Shown here piece by piece: positions 8,642 through 17,554 of a stretch of 49,672 bases of DNA (position 1 is the first letter of the stretch; each line of letters starts with the position of its first letter). The translations under genes and the position numbers were made by a program. A model generated the notes under the pieces. That model had not been told where the DNA came from and did not search any database. It worked only from the letters and a program-made list of their open reading frames with translations. Origin of the DNA: Bauldia sp. (GTDB taxonomy: Bacteria; Pseudomonadota; Alphaproteobacteria; Rhizobiales; Kaistiaceae); assembly GCF_020442045.1 (NCBI RefSeq), contig NZ_JAGRLA010000088.1:1-49672 (forward strand), written 5' to 3'.

Positions 8642-8836
8642 TGGAATCCTGGTCCCGCGCGGGCGCCGCGACATGGCGGCGTCACGGGAGTCTGTTTATC
8701 AAAGCGGCGGATCGTTTGTCGCGGGTGACCCGCCTGGACCATTTCGCATAATATCCCCCGCGTGCGGCGACATCCGAGTCGCCGAAAGGGGGTGGGCGCG
8801 GCCCATCCCGATCTCGAGGACACGAAAGGGGCTGAG

Positions 8837-9448
8837 ATGACATACCCACGATTTCTCACGATTGCGGCCACCGCGGCCGCCGTTTTCGTCGGTGGCGAAG
8901 CGGCCCTCGCTTTCGTGGCATTCTCCAACGCCGACCTGAACCTCCGCAGCGGCCCTTCGACCCACTACCCGATCGTCGCGACCACCAACCACAAGGATCG
9001 CCTCGACGTCAGCGGCTGCCTGGAGGACGTATCCTGGTGCGTCGTCAGTTGGGGCGGAGTCGAAGGCTGGGCCTCGGCGGAGTATATTGACGTCGATGAA
9101 ACCGACGGCGTGAAGACCCTGCCGCTCGCCAAGAACGACATGGGTATTCCGGTCGTTACCTACACGGCGGTCGACGCGGTCCAGCCGACCTTCGTCGGCA
9201 CGGTCACGCCGGTCAGCGCCTATGTCGAGGCGATCAGCCCGCCCGCGGCGGTCACGGCTTTCGTCAGCGCGCAGACGATCGAAACCGTCCATGTCCAGGG
9301 CGAGGTCGTGGTTGGCGCGGTGCTGCCCGAGACCGTACCGCTCTTCGCGATCCCGCAGTCGAAATACACCTTCTCGCGGGTCAACGGGCAGAACGTGGTG
9401 GTTGACACCAGCAGCCGCCAGGTCGTCTACGTCCATCGCAGCATCTAG
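8837..9448 (+). CDS. Exported SH3 / DUF1236 domain protein
   Basis: A 203-residue secreted protein. Residues 1-25 form a signal peptide ending in EAALAFV. Next is a bacterial SH3-type domain (about 28-82) with the signature NLRSGPSTHYPIVATTN and the WGGVEGWASAEYI close. The C-terminal 40 residues match the DUF1236 pattern, PxxKYTFSRVNGQNVVVDTS then VVYVHR. This SH3-DUF1236 layout is common in alphaproteobacteria, where it is assumed to act in the envelope, perhaps binding peptidoglycan. The function is not established. Confidence 0.8.
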   Translation: MTYPRFLTIAATAAAVFVGGEAALAFVAFSNADLNLRSGPSTHYPIVATTNHKDRLDVSGCLEDVSWCVVSWGGVEGWASAEYIDVDETDGVKTLPLAKNDMGIPVVTYTAVDAVQPTFVGTVTPVSAYVEAISPPAAVTAFVSAQTIETVHVQGEVVVGAVLPETVPLFAIPQSKYTFSRVNGQNVVVDTSSRQVVYVHRSI

Positions 9449-9506
9449 CCCCCGCGCGCGTCCGCGGCACGGCCACCCGCGCCGGCCCCGGACGTCCGTC
9501 GGACGC

Positions 9507-10364
9507 TCAGGTGGTGCGCGGATTGCCGCTCGGCGAGGTCCGCTTCATGCCCGCCTTGGCGGGAGCGTAGTTGGGATTGAGATTTGCCGCCTTGGCAAAG
9601 GCGGCAAAGGCGCGCTCCCGGTCGCCGAGCTTCTCCAGTGCCAGCCCCTGGTTGGTCCAGGCGGCGTAGGATTCACGATCCAGGGTGACCGCCTCGTTGA
9701 AGTCTTCCAGGGCCGCGCGGTAGTCGCCCATTGCCAGATAGGAGAGGCCACGGGCGTCGAACGGCTCGGCGTTCTTGGGCGACATGGCGATCGCCTTGGA
9801 GAAATCCTCGACCGCCTGCTTGTGGTTGCCGGACGCCTGATAGAGCAGGGCACGGTTGTGGTAGGCGCGCGGATCCGGCGTATCGAGGGCAATCGCCCGG
9901 TTGAGATCGGCGAGCGCGAGGTCGACCTGGTTCCGCTGGCGGTACAGGTTGCCGCGGCCGATATAGGCGACCGCGTAGGCGGGATTGATCTGGAGGGCGC
10001 GGTTATAGTCGGCCAGGGCCTTGTCATCCTGGCCGAGCCGGCGCTCGACCAGCGCACGGTTGGCGTAGGCCTGGTAGAAATTGGGGTTGAGCTTGATCGC
10101 CGTGTCGAAATCGGCGACCGCCTCGCGCAGCTTGCCGGCCTTGCCGTAAGCGGTGCCGCGGACATTGTAGCCGTTGGCATCCTGCGGGTTCTGTGAAATG
10201 ACGGTTGACAGGGAGCTGATGTTGACGGCCGAGCCGGTCGCGGGATCGATGTCGGCGCTGGTGAAGGCAGTCGGGCTGGTCTGACAGCCGGCAGCGACCG
10301 TCAGGCCCGCGATCAGCAGGGCCGTCGGCACACGTGCAGTCTGATGAATCAATTGCGCGAGCAT
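9507..10364 (-). CDS. TPR-repeat lipoprotein
   Basis: A 285-residue protein starting at the ATG at 10364. The N-terminus is a lipoprotein signal peptide with the lipobox AAGC (Cys at about residue 27). The rest is a continuous array of about six TPR units, each with the pattern xAxxDFxxAIxLNPxxxxAYxNR. The frame continues upstream to 10832 through arginine-rich sequence antisense to purK, which is not coding. TPR lipoproteins of this type (NlpI-like) are periplasmic scaffolds. The C-terminus is short and Ser/Pro-rich. Confidence 0.85.
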   Translation of the reverse strand: MLAQLIHQTARVPTALLIAGLTVAAGCQTSPTAFTSADIDPATGSAVNISSLSTVISQNPQDANGYNVRGTAYGKAGKLREAVADFDTAIKLNPNFYQAYANRALVERRLGQDDKALADYNRALQINPAYAVAYIGRGNLYRQRNQVDLALADLNRAIALDTPDPRAYHNRALLYQASGNHKQAVEDFSKAIAMSPKNAEPFDARGLSYLAMGDYRAALEDFNEAVTLDRESYAAWTNQGLALEKLGDRERAFAAFAKAANLNPNYAPAKAGMKRTSPSGNPRTT

Positions 10365-10597
10365 CCCCGCCGCCGCTCCTCGAGGCTGCTGCTTCCGGAC
10401 TCTGGTCGGAAGGCGCCCGCCGATTCTGCTTCCACTACGGTATAGCGGAACGTCCAAAGCCGGCGATTTGAGGGCGCTTGCCCGCCGGCCGGCGTCGATC
10501 CCGGCAGACAAATGGCCGGATGGTGCCCGTCCAGCGACGACCGAACGGGCGCCGTGCTTTATCAGAACACTTGCGAGACTGTCAAAACGCGGTGTGG

Positions 10598-11692
10598 TCA
10601 AGGGCCGCTTCGCGGACTGATGCGATTGACGTGGCCCATCTTGCGTCCGGGGCGGCTTTCCGCCTTGCCGTAGAGGTGGAGCCGCGCTCCGGACTCGCCG
10701 ACGATCTCCTGCCACCGCGACGCGTCGTCGCCGATCAGGTTGGTCATGACCGCGTCGCTGTGGCGGGCGGTGTCGCCCAGCGGCCAGCCGGCGATGGCGC
10801 GAATATGCTGCTCGAACTGCGAGCAGAGGCATCCATCCGTCGTCCAGTGGCCGGAATTGTGGACGCGCGGGGCGATCTCGTTGACCAGCAGCCGATCGGC
10901 GCCGCGTTCCATGACGAAGAGCTCGACCGCGAGGACGCCGACATGGCCAAGCGCCGCGGCAATACGCTCGCCTATATCCATCGCCTGTTTCGTCAGGTCA
11001 GGTGCCAGGTTGGCCGGGACGGTCGAGGTGGCGAGAATGCCGTCCTTGTGGACGTTTTCGACGACGTCATAGGCACGCGTCGTCCCGTCGCGGGCGCGGG
11101 CCAATACGACGGAGACCTCTCGGGCGAAGGGCACGTGAGCCTCGAGGATGGCGGGCGCCTGGCCGATAGCCCGCCAGGCGCCGACCGGGTCGTCGCCAGC
11201 GCGGATCGCCGCCTGCCCCTTGCCGTCATAGCCGAAGCGACGGGTCTTGAGGACGGCCGGACGCCCCGTCCTGGCAAGTGCGGAGTAGATATCCGCCTGT
11301 TCCGCGACGGGCGCGAAGGGCGGCACCGGGATGCCGATGTCGACGATGAGCTGCTTTTCGCTGAGCCTGTCCTGGGTCGGTTCGAGCGATGCCGGCCCCG
11401 GCAGGACCGTCACCCGCTCGGCCAGGAAGCGGAGCGTCTCCGTCGGGATATTCTCGAATTCGAAGGTGACGATATCCACCGATTCGGCAAATGCCGCGAG
11501 CGCGGCCTGGTCGTCATAGGGCGCGATCGTCCGGCTCGCCGCCACGGCGAAGGCCGGGCTCTTCTGATCGGGGCAATATATGTGACAGGAGAGGCCGAGC
11601 TCGGCGGCGGCGAGCGCCAGCATGCGTCCGAGCTGACCGCCGCCGAGGATGCCGACGATCATGCCTGGCTTGACAGGCGGCTCGTCATTCAT
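10598..11692 (-). CDS. purK: 5-(carboxyamino)imidazole ribonucleotide synthase
   Basis: ATP-grasp enzyme that converts AIR, bicarbonate and ATP to N5-CAIR in purine synthesis. At 364 residues it has family length. Seen: the N-terminal nucleotide-binding loop [12 protein letters not shown], the ATP-grasp lysine and glycine-rich part [14 protein letters not shown], and the metal-site segment [20 protein letters not shown]. The ATG at 11692 overlaps the end of purE by eight bases, so the two genes are translationally coupled. The product of PurK is the substrate of PurE. Confidence 0.95.
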   Translation of the reverse strand: MNDEPPVKPGMIVGILGGGQLGRMLALAAAELGLSCHIYCPDQKSPAFAVAASRTIAPYDDQAALAAFAESVDIVTFEFENIPTETLRFLAERVTVLPGPASLEPTQDRLSEKQLIVDIGIPVPPFAPVAEQADIYSALARTGRPAVLKTRRFGYDGKGQAAIRAGDDPVGAWRAIGQAPAILEAHVPFAREVSVVLARARDGTTRAYDVVENVHKDGILATSTVPANLAPDLTKQAMDIGERIAAALGHVGVLAVELFVMERGADRLLVNEIAPRVHNSGHWTTDGCLCSQFEQHIRAIAGWPLGDTARHSDAVMTNLIGDDASRWQEIVGESGARLHLYGKAESRPGRKMGHVNRISPRSGP

Positions 11693-12182
11693 CGTCGATC
11701 GGCCGCTCGTCGACCGCGGCCGACTGAGCCATGCGCCAGCCATCGAGCCGGCTGGCGATGTCGTCGTCGGTCAGGGCAAGGACGGCCGTTGCCAGCAGTG
11801 CGGCGTTGATCGCTCCCGAACGGCCGATCGCCAGCGTGCCGACCGGCACGCCGGCCGGCATCTGGACGATCGACAGCAGGCTGTCCTGGCCGCCAAGCGC
11901 CTTGGATTCCACCGGGACGCCGAAGACGGGAAGGGGCGTCAGTGACGCGCACATGCCGGGAAGATGCGCCGCGCCGCCGGCCCCGGCGATGATCACCTTG
12001 TAGCCGGCCCGCCGGGCGCCCTTGCAGAAGGTGATCATCCGGTCCGGCGTCCGATGCGCCGAGATGATGCGGTCGTCATGGGCGATATCGAGGGAATCAA
12101 GCGTGTCCGCGGCATGACGCAGCGTGTTCCAGTCCGATTGGCTGCCCATGATGATGGCAACGGGCGGCGTCGGCTCGAGCAT
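11685..12182 (-). CDS. purE: 5-(carboxyamino)imidazole ribonucleotide mutase
   Basis: Class I PurE, which moves the carboxylate of N5-CAIR to give CAIR. It is 165 residues, the normal size. Seen: the N-terminal nucleotide and CO2 site IIMGSQSDW, the catalytic His loop ISAHRTPDR, and the [14 protein letters not shown] loop. It is first in the purE-purK operon, read on the minus strand. Confidence 0.96.
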   Translation of the reverse strand: MLEPTPPVAIIMGSQSDWNTLRHAADTLDSLDIAHDDRIISAHRTPDRMITFCKGARRAGYKVIIAGAGGAAHLPGMCASLTPLPVFGVPVESKALGGQDSLLSIVQMPAGVPVGTLAIGRSGAINAALLATAVLALTDDDIASRLDGWRMAQSAAVDERPIDDE

Positions 12183-12290
12183 GAAATTCCGTGTCCGTTC
12201 GAGAAGGTTGACCGGGAGCTATGGATTATAAGGACCGGCCGATGCTCCGCAAGAAATTGCGCTGGGCGGTCCCGGCGATTGTTGCATCGA

Positions 12291-12518
12291 TCAGGCAATG
12301 ATGTCCGGCAACAGCTGGTCCTCCAGCGCCGCGATCCGGTCCTTCAGGGCGAGTTTCCGCTTCTTCAGCCTCTGGACGCGGATGGTGTCGGGCGACGCCG
12401 CCCCGACCATGCTGTCGATGGCGGTGTCAAGATCGCGATGTTCCTGGCGCAATTCCGCCAGCTGGTTACGGATTTGCTGCTCTTCCTCGGACGTTATGCG
12501 CCGACTACCCGACGGCAT
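12291..12518 (-). CDS. YdcH-family DUF465 protein
   Basis: A 75-residue charged helical protein. The C-terminal half shows the DUF465 pattern DTIRVQRLKKRKLALKDRI. The N-terminal half is a coiled-coil-like helix rich in Glu, Gln and Arg. I chose the ATG at 12518 (MPSGSRR), as the upstream extension in the same frame is not family-like. DUF465 (YdcH) proteins have no settled function. A second member is encoded divergently 254 bases away. Confidence 0.75.
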   Translation of the reverse strand: MPSGSRRITSEEEQQIRNQLAELRQEHRDLDTAIDSMVGAASPDTIRVQRLKKRKLALKDRIAALEDQLLPDIIA

Positions 12519-12772
12519 CTTCTTGTTTTCCCGTGCTGTCAGGCGACTTTCGTTGGTCGCCGATCCTTCCACCGAGAATAGCACGAAGCGGGGCAAACCC
12601 AACGGTCGTGGCGGCGGCATCTTGAAACTCCGGAATCCGTCCTCAAATCAGAACTGTGAACGACAGTGGAAAAGCGTGTTTTTGCAGCGCAACAACCGCT
12701 TCGACATGTTCGACAGCTTTTCGGGCTTATGCCAGACTGTCGTCGTGACTCGGTCAACAGGAGGCCTTGCCG

Positions 12773-12952
12773 ATGCCCATGAATTCGCATCTTGTCGAGC
12801 TTGAACGCCGTCATCAGGCGCTCGAAAAGAAAATCGAAGACGCGATAACCCATCCGGGCACCGACGATCTCGAGATCGCCGATCTGAAGAAACGGAAATT
12901 GCTGCTGAAGGACGAAATCAATCGCTTGAAGGGCGAAGAGGCGCTGCACTAG
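12773..12952 (+). CDS. YdcH-family DUF465 protein
   Basis: A 59-residue protein of the DUF465 family. It has the signature LEIADLKKRKLLLKDEINRL near the C-terminus and an N-terminal helix LVELERRHQALEKKIEDAI. AGGAGG at 12759-12764 lies eight bases before the ATG at 12773, a strong binding site. It is related to the divergent gene at 12291-12518 through the shared LKKRKLxLKD core, so the pair are likely paralogues. The function is unknown. Confidence 0.85.
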   Translation: MPMNSHLVELERRHQALEKKIEDAITHPGTDDLEIADLKKRKLLLKDEINRLKGEEALH

Positions 12953-13164
12953 GGCGCCGTCCGCGGATCCTCTTTCGGGAAGGACGGAAACGCCGTCTCC
13001 CGGCGTTCCCGTCAGGTTACCCATAAACAGCCGGGCGTCATCGCTCGTCCGGGGCAGGCTATGCCATCCTGGCAGCAGCCCCGTTGGCGTAGCGGGCTTT
13101 TTCCGTCATCGTCCGTGGACGACTGGCCATTGAGTCGGTCCTGGCGCAGGATGACGGGGACCCC

Positions 13165-13821
13165 ATGGGCTTGGATCTGCAGAACCTCATCAACGAATTC
13201 GTGATGATGTATGTGCTGATCGATCCGATCGGCACATTGCCGATCTTTCTCATGGTCACCGCGCATATGAAGCCGGAGCATCGCTCGATGATGGCGGTGC
13301 GGGCGACCCTGATCGCCGGTTGCGTCCTTTCCGGCTTCCTGATCGGCGGGAAGCTGCTCCTCCAGCTTCTCGGCATACCGCTGCCGAGCTTCCAGATCGC
13401 CGGAGGTATTGTCCTTTTCCTGTTCGCGTTGACGATGATCTTCGGGCCACCGAAGGCGGAGCAGGAGAAGGAGGATGTGGCGACCCTCGAACGGGCGCGC
13501 AGCATCGCGGTCTTTCCGCTCGCGATTCCGGCGATCGCAAGCCCCGGCGCCATGCTCGGGGCGGTGCTCCTCAACGATTCCGACACCTTCTCGCTGACCG
13601 AAACGGTCGTCGACCTGGGGATCACCTGGCTGCTGCTCGGGATCACCCTGGCGCTGCTCTTCTCGGCCAAGCCCATCCTCCAGACGATCGGCGATTCCGG
13701 CGTCAGCGTGCTCAGCCGGATCATGGGGCTGATCCTCGCGGCGGTGGCGGTCGACAGCGTCCTGGTGGCCATCGCCCAGTTCTTCAAGATTTCGGGGATT
13801 GGCCAGCAGGGCCTGATGTAG
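13165..13821 (+). CDS. MarC-family integral membrane protein
   Basis: A 218-residue protein with six hydrophobic helices. It carries the family signatures FVMMYVLIDPIGTLPIFL in the first helix, FQIAGGIVLFLFALTMI in the third, and AVFPLAIPAIASPGAML between helices three and four. The UPF0056/MarC family is of unknown function; the original link to multiple antibiotic resistance has been withdrawn. It converges with the TauE/SafE gene, with four bases between the stops. Confidence 0.9.
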   Translation: MGLDLQNLINEFVMMYVLIDPIGTLPIFLMVTAHMKPEHRSMMAVRATLIAGCVLSGFLIGGKLLLQLLGIPLPSFQIAGGIVLFLFALTMIFGPPKAEQEKEDVATLERARSIAVFPLAIPAIASPGAMLGAVLLNDSDTFSLTETVVDLGITWLLLGITLALLFSAKPILQTIGDSGVSVLSRIMGLILAAVAVDSVLVAIAQFFKISGIGQQGLM

Positions 13822-13825
13822 GGGC

Positions 13826-14578
13826 TCAGAGCGTCCCGTAGATGCTCTGGCCGATCAGGAAGACGCCGACGATGAAGACGATGGCGTAGATCGCCTGATA
13901 ATAGATCTTCGGATCAGTCCGTCTGACCAGCCAGACGCCGAAGAGGGTCGCCGGGATCGAGATCGGCAGCAGGACGGCGGAAGCCAGGAGGTTCTGCCCG
14001 TCGAACTGGCCAAGGAAGAAATACGGGATCAGCTTGATCGCATTGACTATGGCGAAGAATACCACGGCGGTACCGGCGAATATCCGCGGCGGCAGTTTCA
14101 GCGGCACGGCATAGACCTGATACGGCGGTCCGCCGGCGTGGCTGACGAAGCTGACGAAGCCGGTCACCACTCCCCAGAAGGCACCCTTGGCGGCGTTCGG
14201 CTTGGTCGCCTCGGTCCTGGTCCTGTGCCGGAACCAGTAATCGAGGGCGAAGACGACCGCGACGAGGCCGACGATCAGGCGAATCTGGGATTCGCTCACC
14301 CATGCCGCGGTCAGCCAGCCAATGCCGATACCGAGAAGTGCTCCCGGCAGCATGGCGGACAGCACGCCCTTGTCCCACTCGCGCCAATAGGAATAGACCG
14401 CCACCAGGTCGCTCAATATCAGGATCGGCAGCGTGATCCCGGCCGCCTGGACCGGAGATATCGCGATCGACAGGATGGGGACCGTCAGAATCCCGACGAC
14501 GCCGAATCCGCCCTTGGCGAGGCCAAGGATGAGCATTGCCGGCACGGCGGCAGCATAAAACCAGGGGTCGGATATCAT
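13826..14578 (-). CDS. TauE/SafE-family permease (first copy)
   Basis: Sulfite-exporter TauE/SafE family membrane protein, 250 residues and about eight transmembrane helices. Seen: the first repeat motif LILGLAKGGFGVVGILTVP and the related second-half motif FWGVVTGFVSFVSHAGGPP, which form the family's inverted repeats. Family members export sulfite, sulfoacetate or other organosulfur anions; nothing nearby points to a substrate. The ATG at 14578 is chosen because the upstream frame is antisense to a promoter region and not hydrophobic. It is divergent from the SDR gene. Confidence 0.88.
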   Translation of the reverse strand: MISDPWFYAAAVPAMLILGLAKGGFGVVGILTVPILSIAISPVQAAGITLPILILSDLVAVYSYWREWDKGVLSAMLPGALLGIGIGWLTAAWVSESQIRLIVGLVAVVFALDYWFRHRTRTEATKPNAAKGAFWGVVTGFVSFVSHAGGPPYQVYAVPLKLPPRIFAGTAVVFFAIVNAIKLIPYFFLGQFDGQNLLASAVLLPISIPATLFGVWLVRRTDPKIYYQAIYAIVFIVGVFLIGQSIYGTL

Positions 14579-14697
14579 CGGATGTGGTGTCGGGGAGACG
14601 GACGGGCGGGTTGTGGCGTAATGATACTCCGAGCCACACCCGCGGGACAACCGCGCTACAATCGCGGGCCTGAAGCGCCACATCGGGAGAGCTTTCA

Positions 14698-15483
14698 ATG
14701 TTGCTCGAAAACAAGGTCGCGATCGTCACCGGCGGCGCCCGCGGGATCGGATATGCGATCGTCCGGCGCTTCCTCGAAGAAGGCGCCCGGGTCGTCATCG
14801 CCGACATCGACCACGTCGCCGGACCCCGCGCGGCGGCGGAATTGTCGACCTTCGGGCCGGTGAACTACTTCGAATGCGATGTCGGCGAACGCCTCGATGT
14901 CCGCAACATGCTCGCCGCGACGATCGAGGCCTTCGGCGATGTCGATGTGTTGGTCAACAATGCCGGAATCCTGGTCCAGGCGGATCTGCTCGATCTCGAG
15001 GAGGCCGATTTCGACCGCGTGCTGCGGGTCAATCTGAAGGGCGCCTTCCTCTGTTCGCAGGCCGCGGCGCGGCATATGGTCGAACGGATCGAGGCAGGCG
15101 GTACCGCGGGCGCCATCGTCAACCTCTCGTCGGTCAACGCGATCTTCGCGATCCCCAACCAGGTTCCCTATTCGGTGTCGAAGGGCGGGCTGAACCAGCT
15201 CACCAGGGTCATGGCCCTTTCGCTGGCGCCGCACGGCATCCGGGTCAACGCAATCGGTCCGGGCTCGATTGCGACCGAGATGCTCGATTCGGTCATGGCC
15301 GACGCGGAGCAGCGCAACAGGATCCTGTCGCGGACGCCACTGGGACGGATCGGGGATCCGCAGGAGATCGCGGCGATTGCCGCCTTCCTCGCTTCGGACG
15401 AGGCAAGCTACATCACCGGCCAGACGATCTATGCCGACGGCGGCCGCCTGCCGCTGAACTACACCGTTCCGGTCGAGGAGTAG
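14698..15483 (+). CDS. Short-chain dehydrogenase/reductase
   Basis: Classical SDR of 261 residues. Seen: the cofactor loop TGGARGIG (11-18), an Asp after the second strand (D36 in IADID), which favours NAD over NADP, the NNAG motif (87-90), the catalytic Ser in NLSSVN (S145), and Tyr and Lys in YSVSK (Y158, K162). The C-terminal ITGQTIYADGGR is standard. A GGGAGAG site precedes the ATG. The substrate cannot be inferred; glucose, 3-oxoacyl and polyol dehydrogenases all share this layout. Confidence 0.9.
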   Translation: MLLENKVAIVTGGARGIGYAIVRRFLEEGARVVIADIDHVAGPRAAAELSTFGPVNYFECDVGERLDVRNMLAATIEAFGDVDVLVNNAGILVQADLLDLEEADFDRVLRVNLKGAFLCSQAAARHMVERIEAGGTAGAIVNLSSVNAIFAIPNQVPYSVSKGGLNQLTRVMALSLAPHGIRVNAIGPGSIATEMLDSVMADAEQRNRILSRTPLGRIGDPQEIAAIAAFLASDEASYITGQTIYADGGRLPLNYTVPVEE

Positions 15484-15546
15484 CCGTGCGCCGAGCGCGG
15501 CCTGTGTCCTGCGCCGAGCTCGTCACGGTCCACGGACCGCGACGGG

Positions 15547-15570
15547 CTCCTGACAGAATGCTGTCAGGAG
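15547..15570. promoter_or_regulatory. Perfect palindrome, candidate operator of the adjacent YafY/WYL regulator
   Basis: CTCCTGACAG (15547-15556) and CTGTCAGGAG (15561-15570) are exact inverted repeats around AATG. The site lies 44 bases before the ATG of the VOC gene, whose downstream neighbour encodes a DeoR/YafY-type regulator. No T-run follows, so it is not a typical terminator. Symmetry, position and gene pairing make it a likely autoregulatory operator; this is inference. Confidence 0.6.
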
Positions 15571-15614
15571 GGGTATGAGAGCCTTGCATGGTCCAATCCT
15601 GAGGAGAGAGTGCC

Positions 15615-15989
15615 ATGACCAAGCAATCACCACCCAATGTCGCCGTCTGGTTTGAAATCCCGGTCACCGACATGGAGCGCGCCAAGGCCTTCTACAACAC
15701 GGTCCTGCAGACCGAATTGCGTGACGACAATACCGGCCCGAACCCGATGGCGATCTTCCCGGCGGCGGAGAATTCCGGCGTCGCCGGCCATCTCTATCCG
15801 GGCAAGCCGTCGTCCGCCGACAGCGGCAACACCATCCATCTCGCCGCGCCCGATCCGCTCGAGGATGCACTCGTGCGCGTGCGCGAGAATGGCGGCGCGG
15901 TGCTCAGCGAGGTGATCACCATTCCGGCCGGACGCTTCGCCTATTGCCGCGATCCGGACGGTAACAGCGTCGGCCTCTTCGGCCGCTGA
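15615..15989 (+). CDS. VOC-superfamily (glyoxalase-like) protein
   Basis: A 124-residue protein with two betaalphabetabetabeta modules of the vicinal oxygen chelate fold. Seen: VWFEIPVTDMERAKAFYNTVLQ at the start and FAYCRDPDGNSVGLFG at the end, the usual terminal strand pair. GAGGAGAGAG precedes the ATG. VOC proteins include glyoxalases, dioxygenases and resistance proteins, and the metal ligands are not clear enough to assign one. It sits 6 bases before the YafY-type regulator gene and behind a palindrome, so the two are probably one regulated unit. Confidence 0.88.
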   Translation: MTKQSPPNVAVWFEIPVTDMERAKAFYNTVLQTELRDDNTGPNPMAIFPAAENSGVAGHLYPGKPSSADSGNTIHLAAPDPLEDALVRVRENGGAVLSEVITIPAGRFAYCRDPDGNSVGLFGR

Positions 15990-15995
15990 GCGCCG

Positions 15996-16679
15996 ATGCG
16001 TCGCGCCGACCGGCTCTTCGAAATCATCCAGCAACTGCGCGGCAGCCGGTTGGTCACGGCCAACCGGCTGGCCGAGCAGCTCGAGGTGTCGGTTCGCACG
16101 GTCTATCGGGACATCCGGGACCTGCAGGCTTCCGGGGTGCCGATCGACGGTGCGGCCGGCGTCGGCTACATCATGCGGCCGGGATATCACCTGCCGCCCC
16201 TGATGTTCCTGCCGTCGGAGATCGAGTCGCTGATTGTCGGCGCGCGCATGGTCGAGGCCTGGGCCGGCCGGTCGCTGGCTGCCGCGGCAACCGAGGCACT
16301 GGTCAAGATCGGCGCCGTGGTGCCGGCCGAGCGGATGCGCGCGGCCGAGCGCGTGCCGATCTTCGCGACCGGGCGCCAGGTCCAGGAGGAGGAGCGGCGC
16401 AATCTCGACGAATTCGCCAAGGCGATCGACGAGCGGCTCAAGGTGGCGTTCGCCTATCGTGACGCGGACGGCGGCGATACCGAGAGGACCGTCTGGCCGC
16501 TCGCCCTCCATTTCTGGGGACGTGTCTGGACCCTCGCCGCCTGGTGCGAGCTGAGGGATGACTTCCGGACCTTCAGGGTCGACCGGGCGGAGAGGCTTGC
16601 CCTCTCCGAGGACCGGTACCCGCGGGTCGAGGGGCGGATGCTGGAGGACTATCTCGCCCGTGTCACCTGCGCTCCCTGA
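15996..16679 (+). CDS. YafY-type transcriptional regulator (HTH + WYL domain)
   Basis: A 227-residue DNA-binding regulator. The N-terminal HTH_11-type winged helix spans about residues 1-60, with ADRLFEIIQQLRGSRLVTAN and the recognition helix in VSVRTVYRDIRDLQASG. The C-terminal half is a WYL ligand-sensing domain, with RTVWPLALHFWGRVWTLAAW in the place of the WYL core. Its gene is directly downstream of the VOC gene. The palindrome at 15547-15570 is the likely binding site. The effector is unknown. Confidence 0.9.
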   Translation: MRRADRLFEIIQQLRGSRLVTANRLAEQLEVSVRTVYRDIRDLQASGVPIDGAAGVGYIMRPGYHLPPLMFLPSEIESLIVGARMVEAWAGRSLAAAATEALVKIGAVVPAERMRAAERVPIFATGRQVQEEERRNLDEFAKAIDERLKVAFAYRDADGGDTERTVWPLALHFWGRVWTLAAWCELRDDFRTFRVDRAERLALSEDRYPRVEGRMLEDYLARVTCAP

Positions 16680-16682
16680 CCC

Positions 16683-17396
16683 TCAGTCCTGATCCTCTTC
16701 GGGCTCGGGTCCCTTCATCGATTTCAGCTTGGCGAAGACCGCATCCGCCTCGGCCTCGGCCTCGCGCTCGACATCGGGGGCCGACGCCGCGGCGGCGGTC
16801 GCCAGCGATGCCGGCGTCGCCGTTTCGCTCGCCGAAAGCAGCGTGGCGCCGCCTTCGCTCTCGGCAACCTTCGGCGCGTTCTTGGCAGCCTTCTCGACCT
16901 CGAAATCGAGGTCGATCTGCGAGCAGAGGCCGAGCGTCACCGGGTCCATCGGGGTGAGGTTGTTGGTGTTCCAGTGGGTGCGGTTGCGGATCGCCTCGAT
17001 CGTCGGCTTGGTCGTGCCGACGAGCCGCATGATCTGAGCATCCTTCAGTTCGTCGTGGTTGCGAAGGAGCCAGAGGATCGCGTTCGGCCGGTCCTGGCGA
17101 CGCGACACCGGCGTGTAGCGGGGGCCCCTCCGCTTGGCCAGCGGCACGCGCACCTTGCTCTCCGCCATCTTCATCCGATAGGCGGGATCGGCCTGGGCCT
17201 TCTCGATCTCCTCGCGGGTAAGCTGCCCGGTCAGGATCGGATCGACGCCCTTGATAGTGGTCGCCGATTCGCCGTCGGCGATGGCGCCGACCTCGAGCGG
17301 ATGAAGCCTGCAGAAGTCCGCGATCTGGTCGAACGACAGCGACGTGTTATCGACCAGCCAAACGGCGGTCGCCTTCGGCATGAGTGGCGTATTCAT
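16683..17396 (-). CDS. trcR: Cell-cycle transcriptional regulator TrcR (DUF1013)
   Basis: A 237-residue protein of the DUF1013 family, found throughout alphaproteobacteria and named TrcR after work in Brucella, where it affects ctrA expression. Seen: the family start MPKATAVWLVDNTSLSFDQI, the YxxVSRRQDRPNAILWLLRN block and LVGTTKPTIEAIRNRTHWN, which has the look of an HTH. The C-terminal 65 residues are an Ala/Ser/Glu-rich tail without obvious fold. The ATG at 17396 has GGGAGAGG upstream. The frame stays open to 18050, but that part belongs partly to the decayed oxidoreductase gene. Confidence 0.9.
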   Translation of the reverse strand: MNTPLMPKATAVWLVDNTSLSFDQIADFCRLHPLEVGAIADGESATTIKGVDPILTGQLTREEIEKAQADPAYRMKMAESKVRVPLAKRRGPRYTPVSRRQDRPNAILWLLRNHDELKDAQIMRLVGTTKPTIEAIRNRTHWNTNNLTPMDPVTLGLCSQIDLDFEVEKAAKNAPKVAESEGGATLLSASETATPASLATAAAASAPDVEREAEAEADAVFAKLKSMKGPEPEEDQD

Positions 17397-17473
17397 AAAC
17401 CTCTCCCGGCTGCTTCGCCGCGAATCAGGCGACAAAGCGTTTGTCCACATTCGGGGTGATGGGGATAGCCGCT

Positions 17474-17502
17474 TATATAGGGCGCGATTGTGACCGACGC
17501 AA
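17474..17502 (-). promoter_or_regulatory. Predicted promoter of trcR
   Basis: On the minus strand TTGCGT (17502-17497) and TATATA (17479-17474) are separated by 17 bases, about 78 bases before the trcR ATG. The consensus spacing is good. There is no direct transcription evidence. Confidence 0.5.
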
Positions 17503-17554
17503 TCCGCCTCGGGTTTTCGCGTGGATATGTCGACCGGGCTCCCCGCCAGGCCCG

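Noticed and set aside
13077..13105. Possible terminator upstream of marC (AGCCC...GGGCT then T5)
   Set aside because: The stem is only five base pairs with a mismatch; too weak to list.
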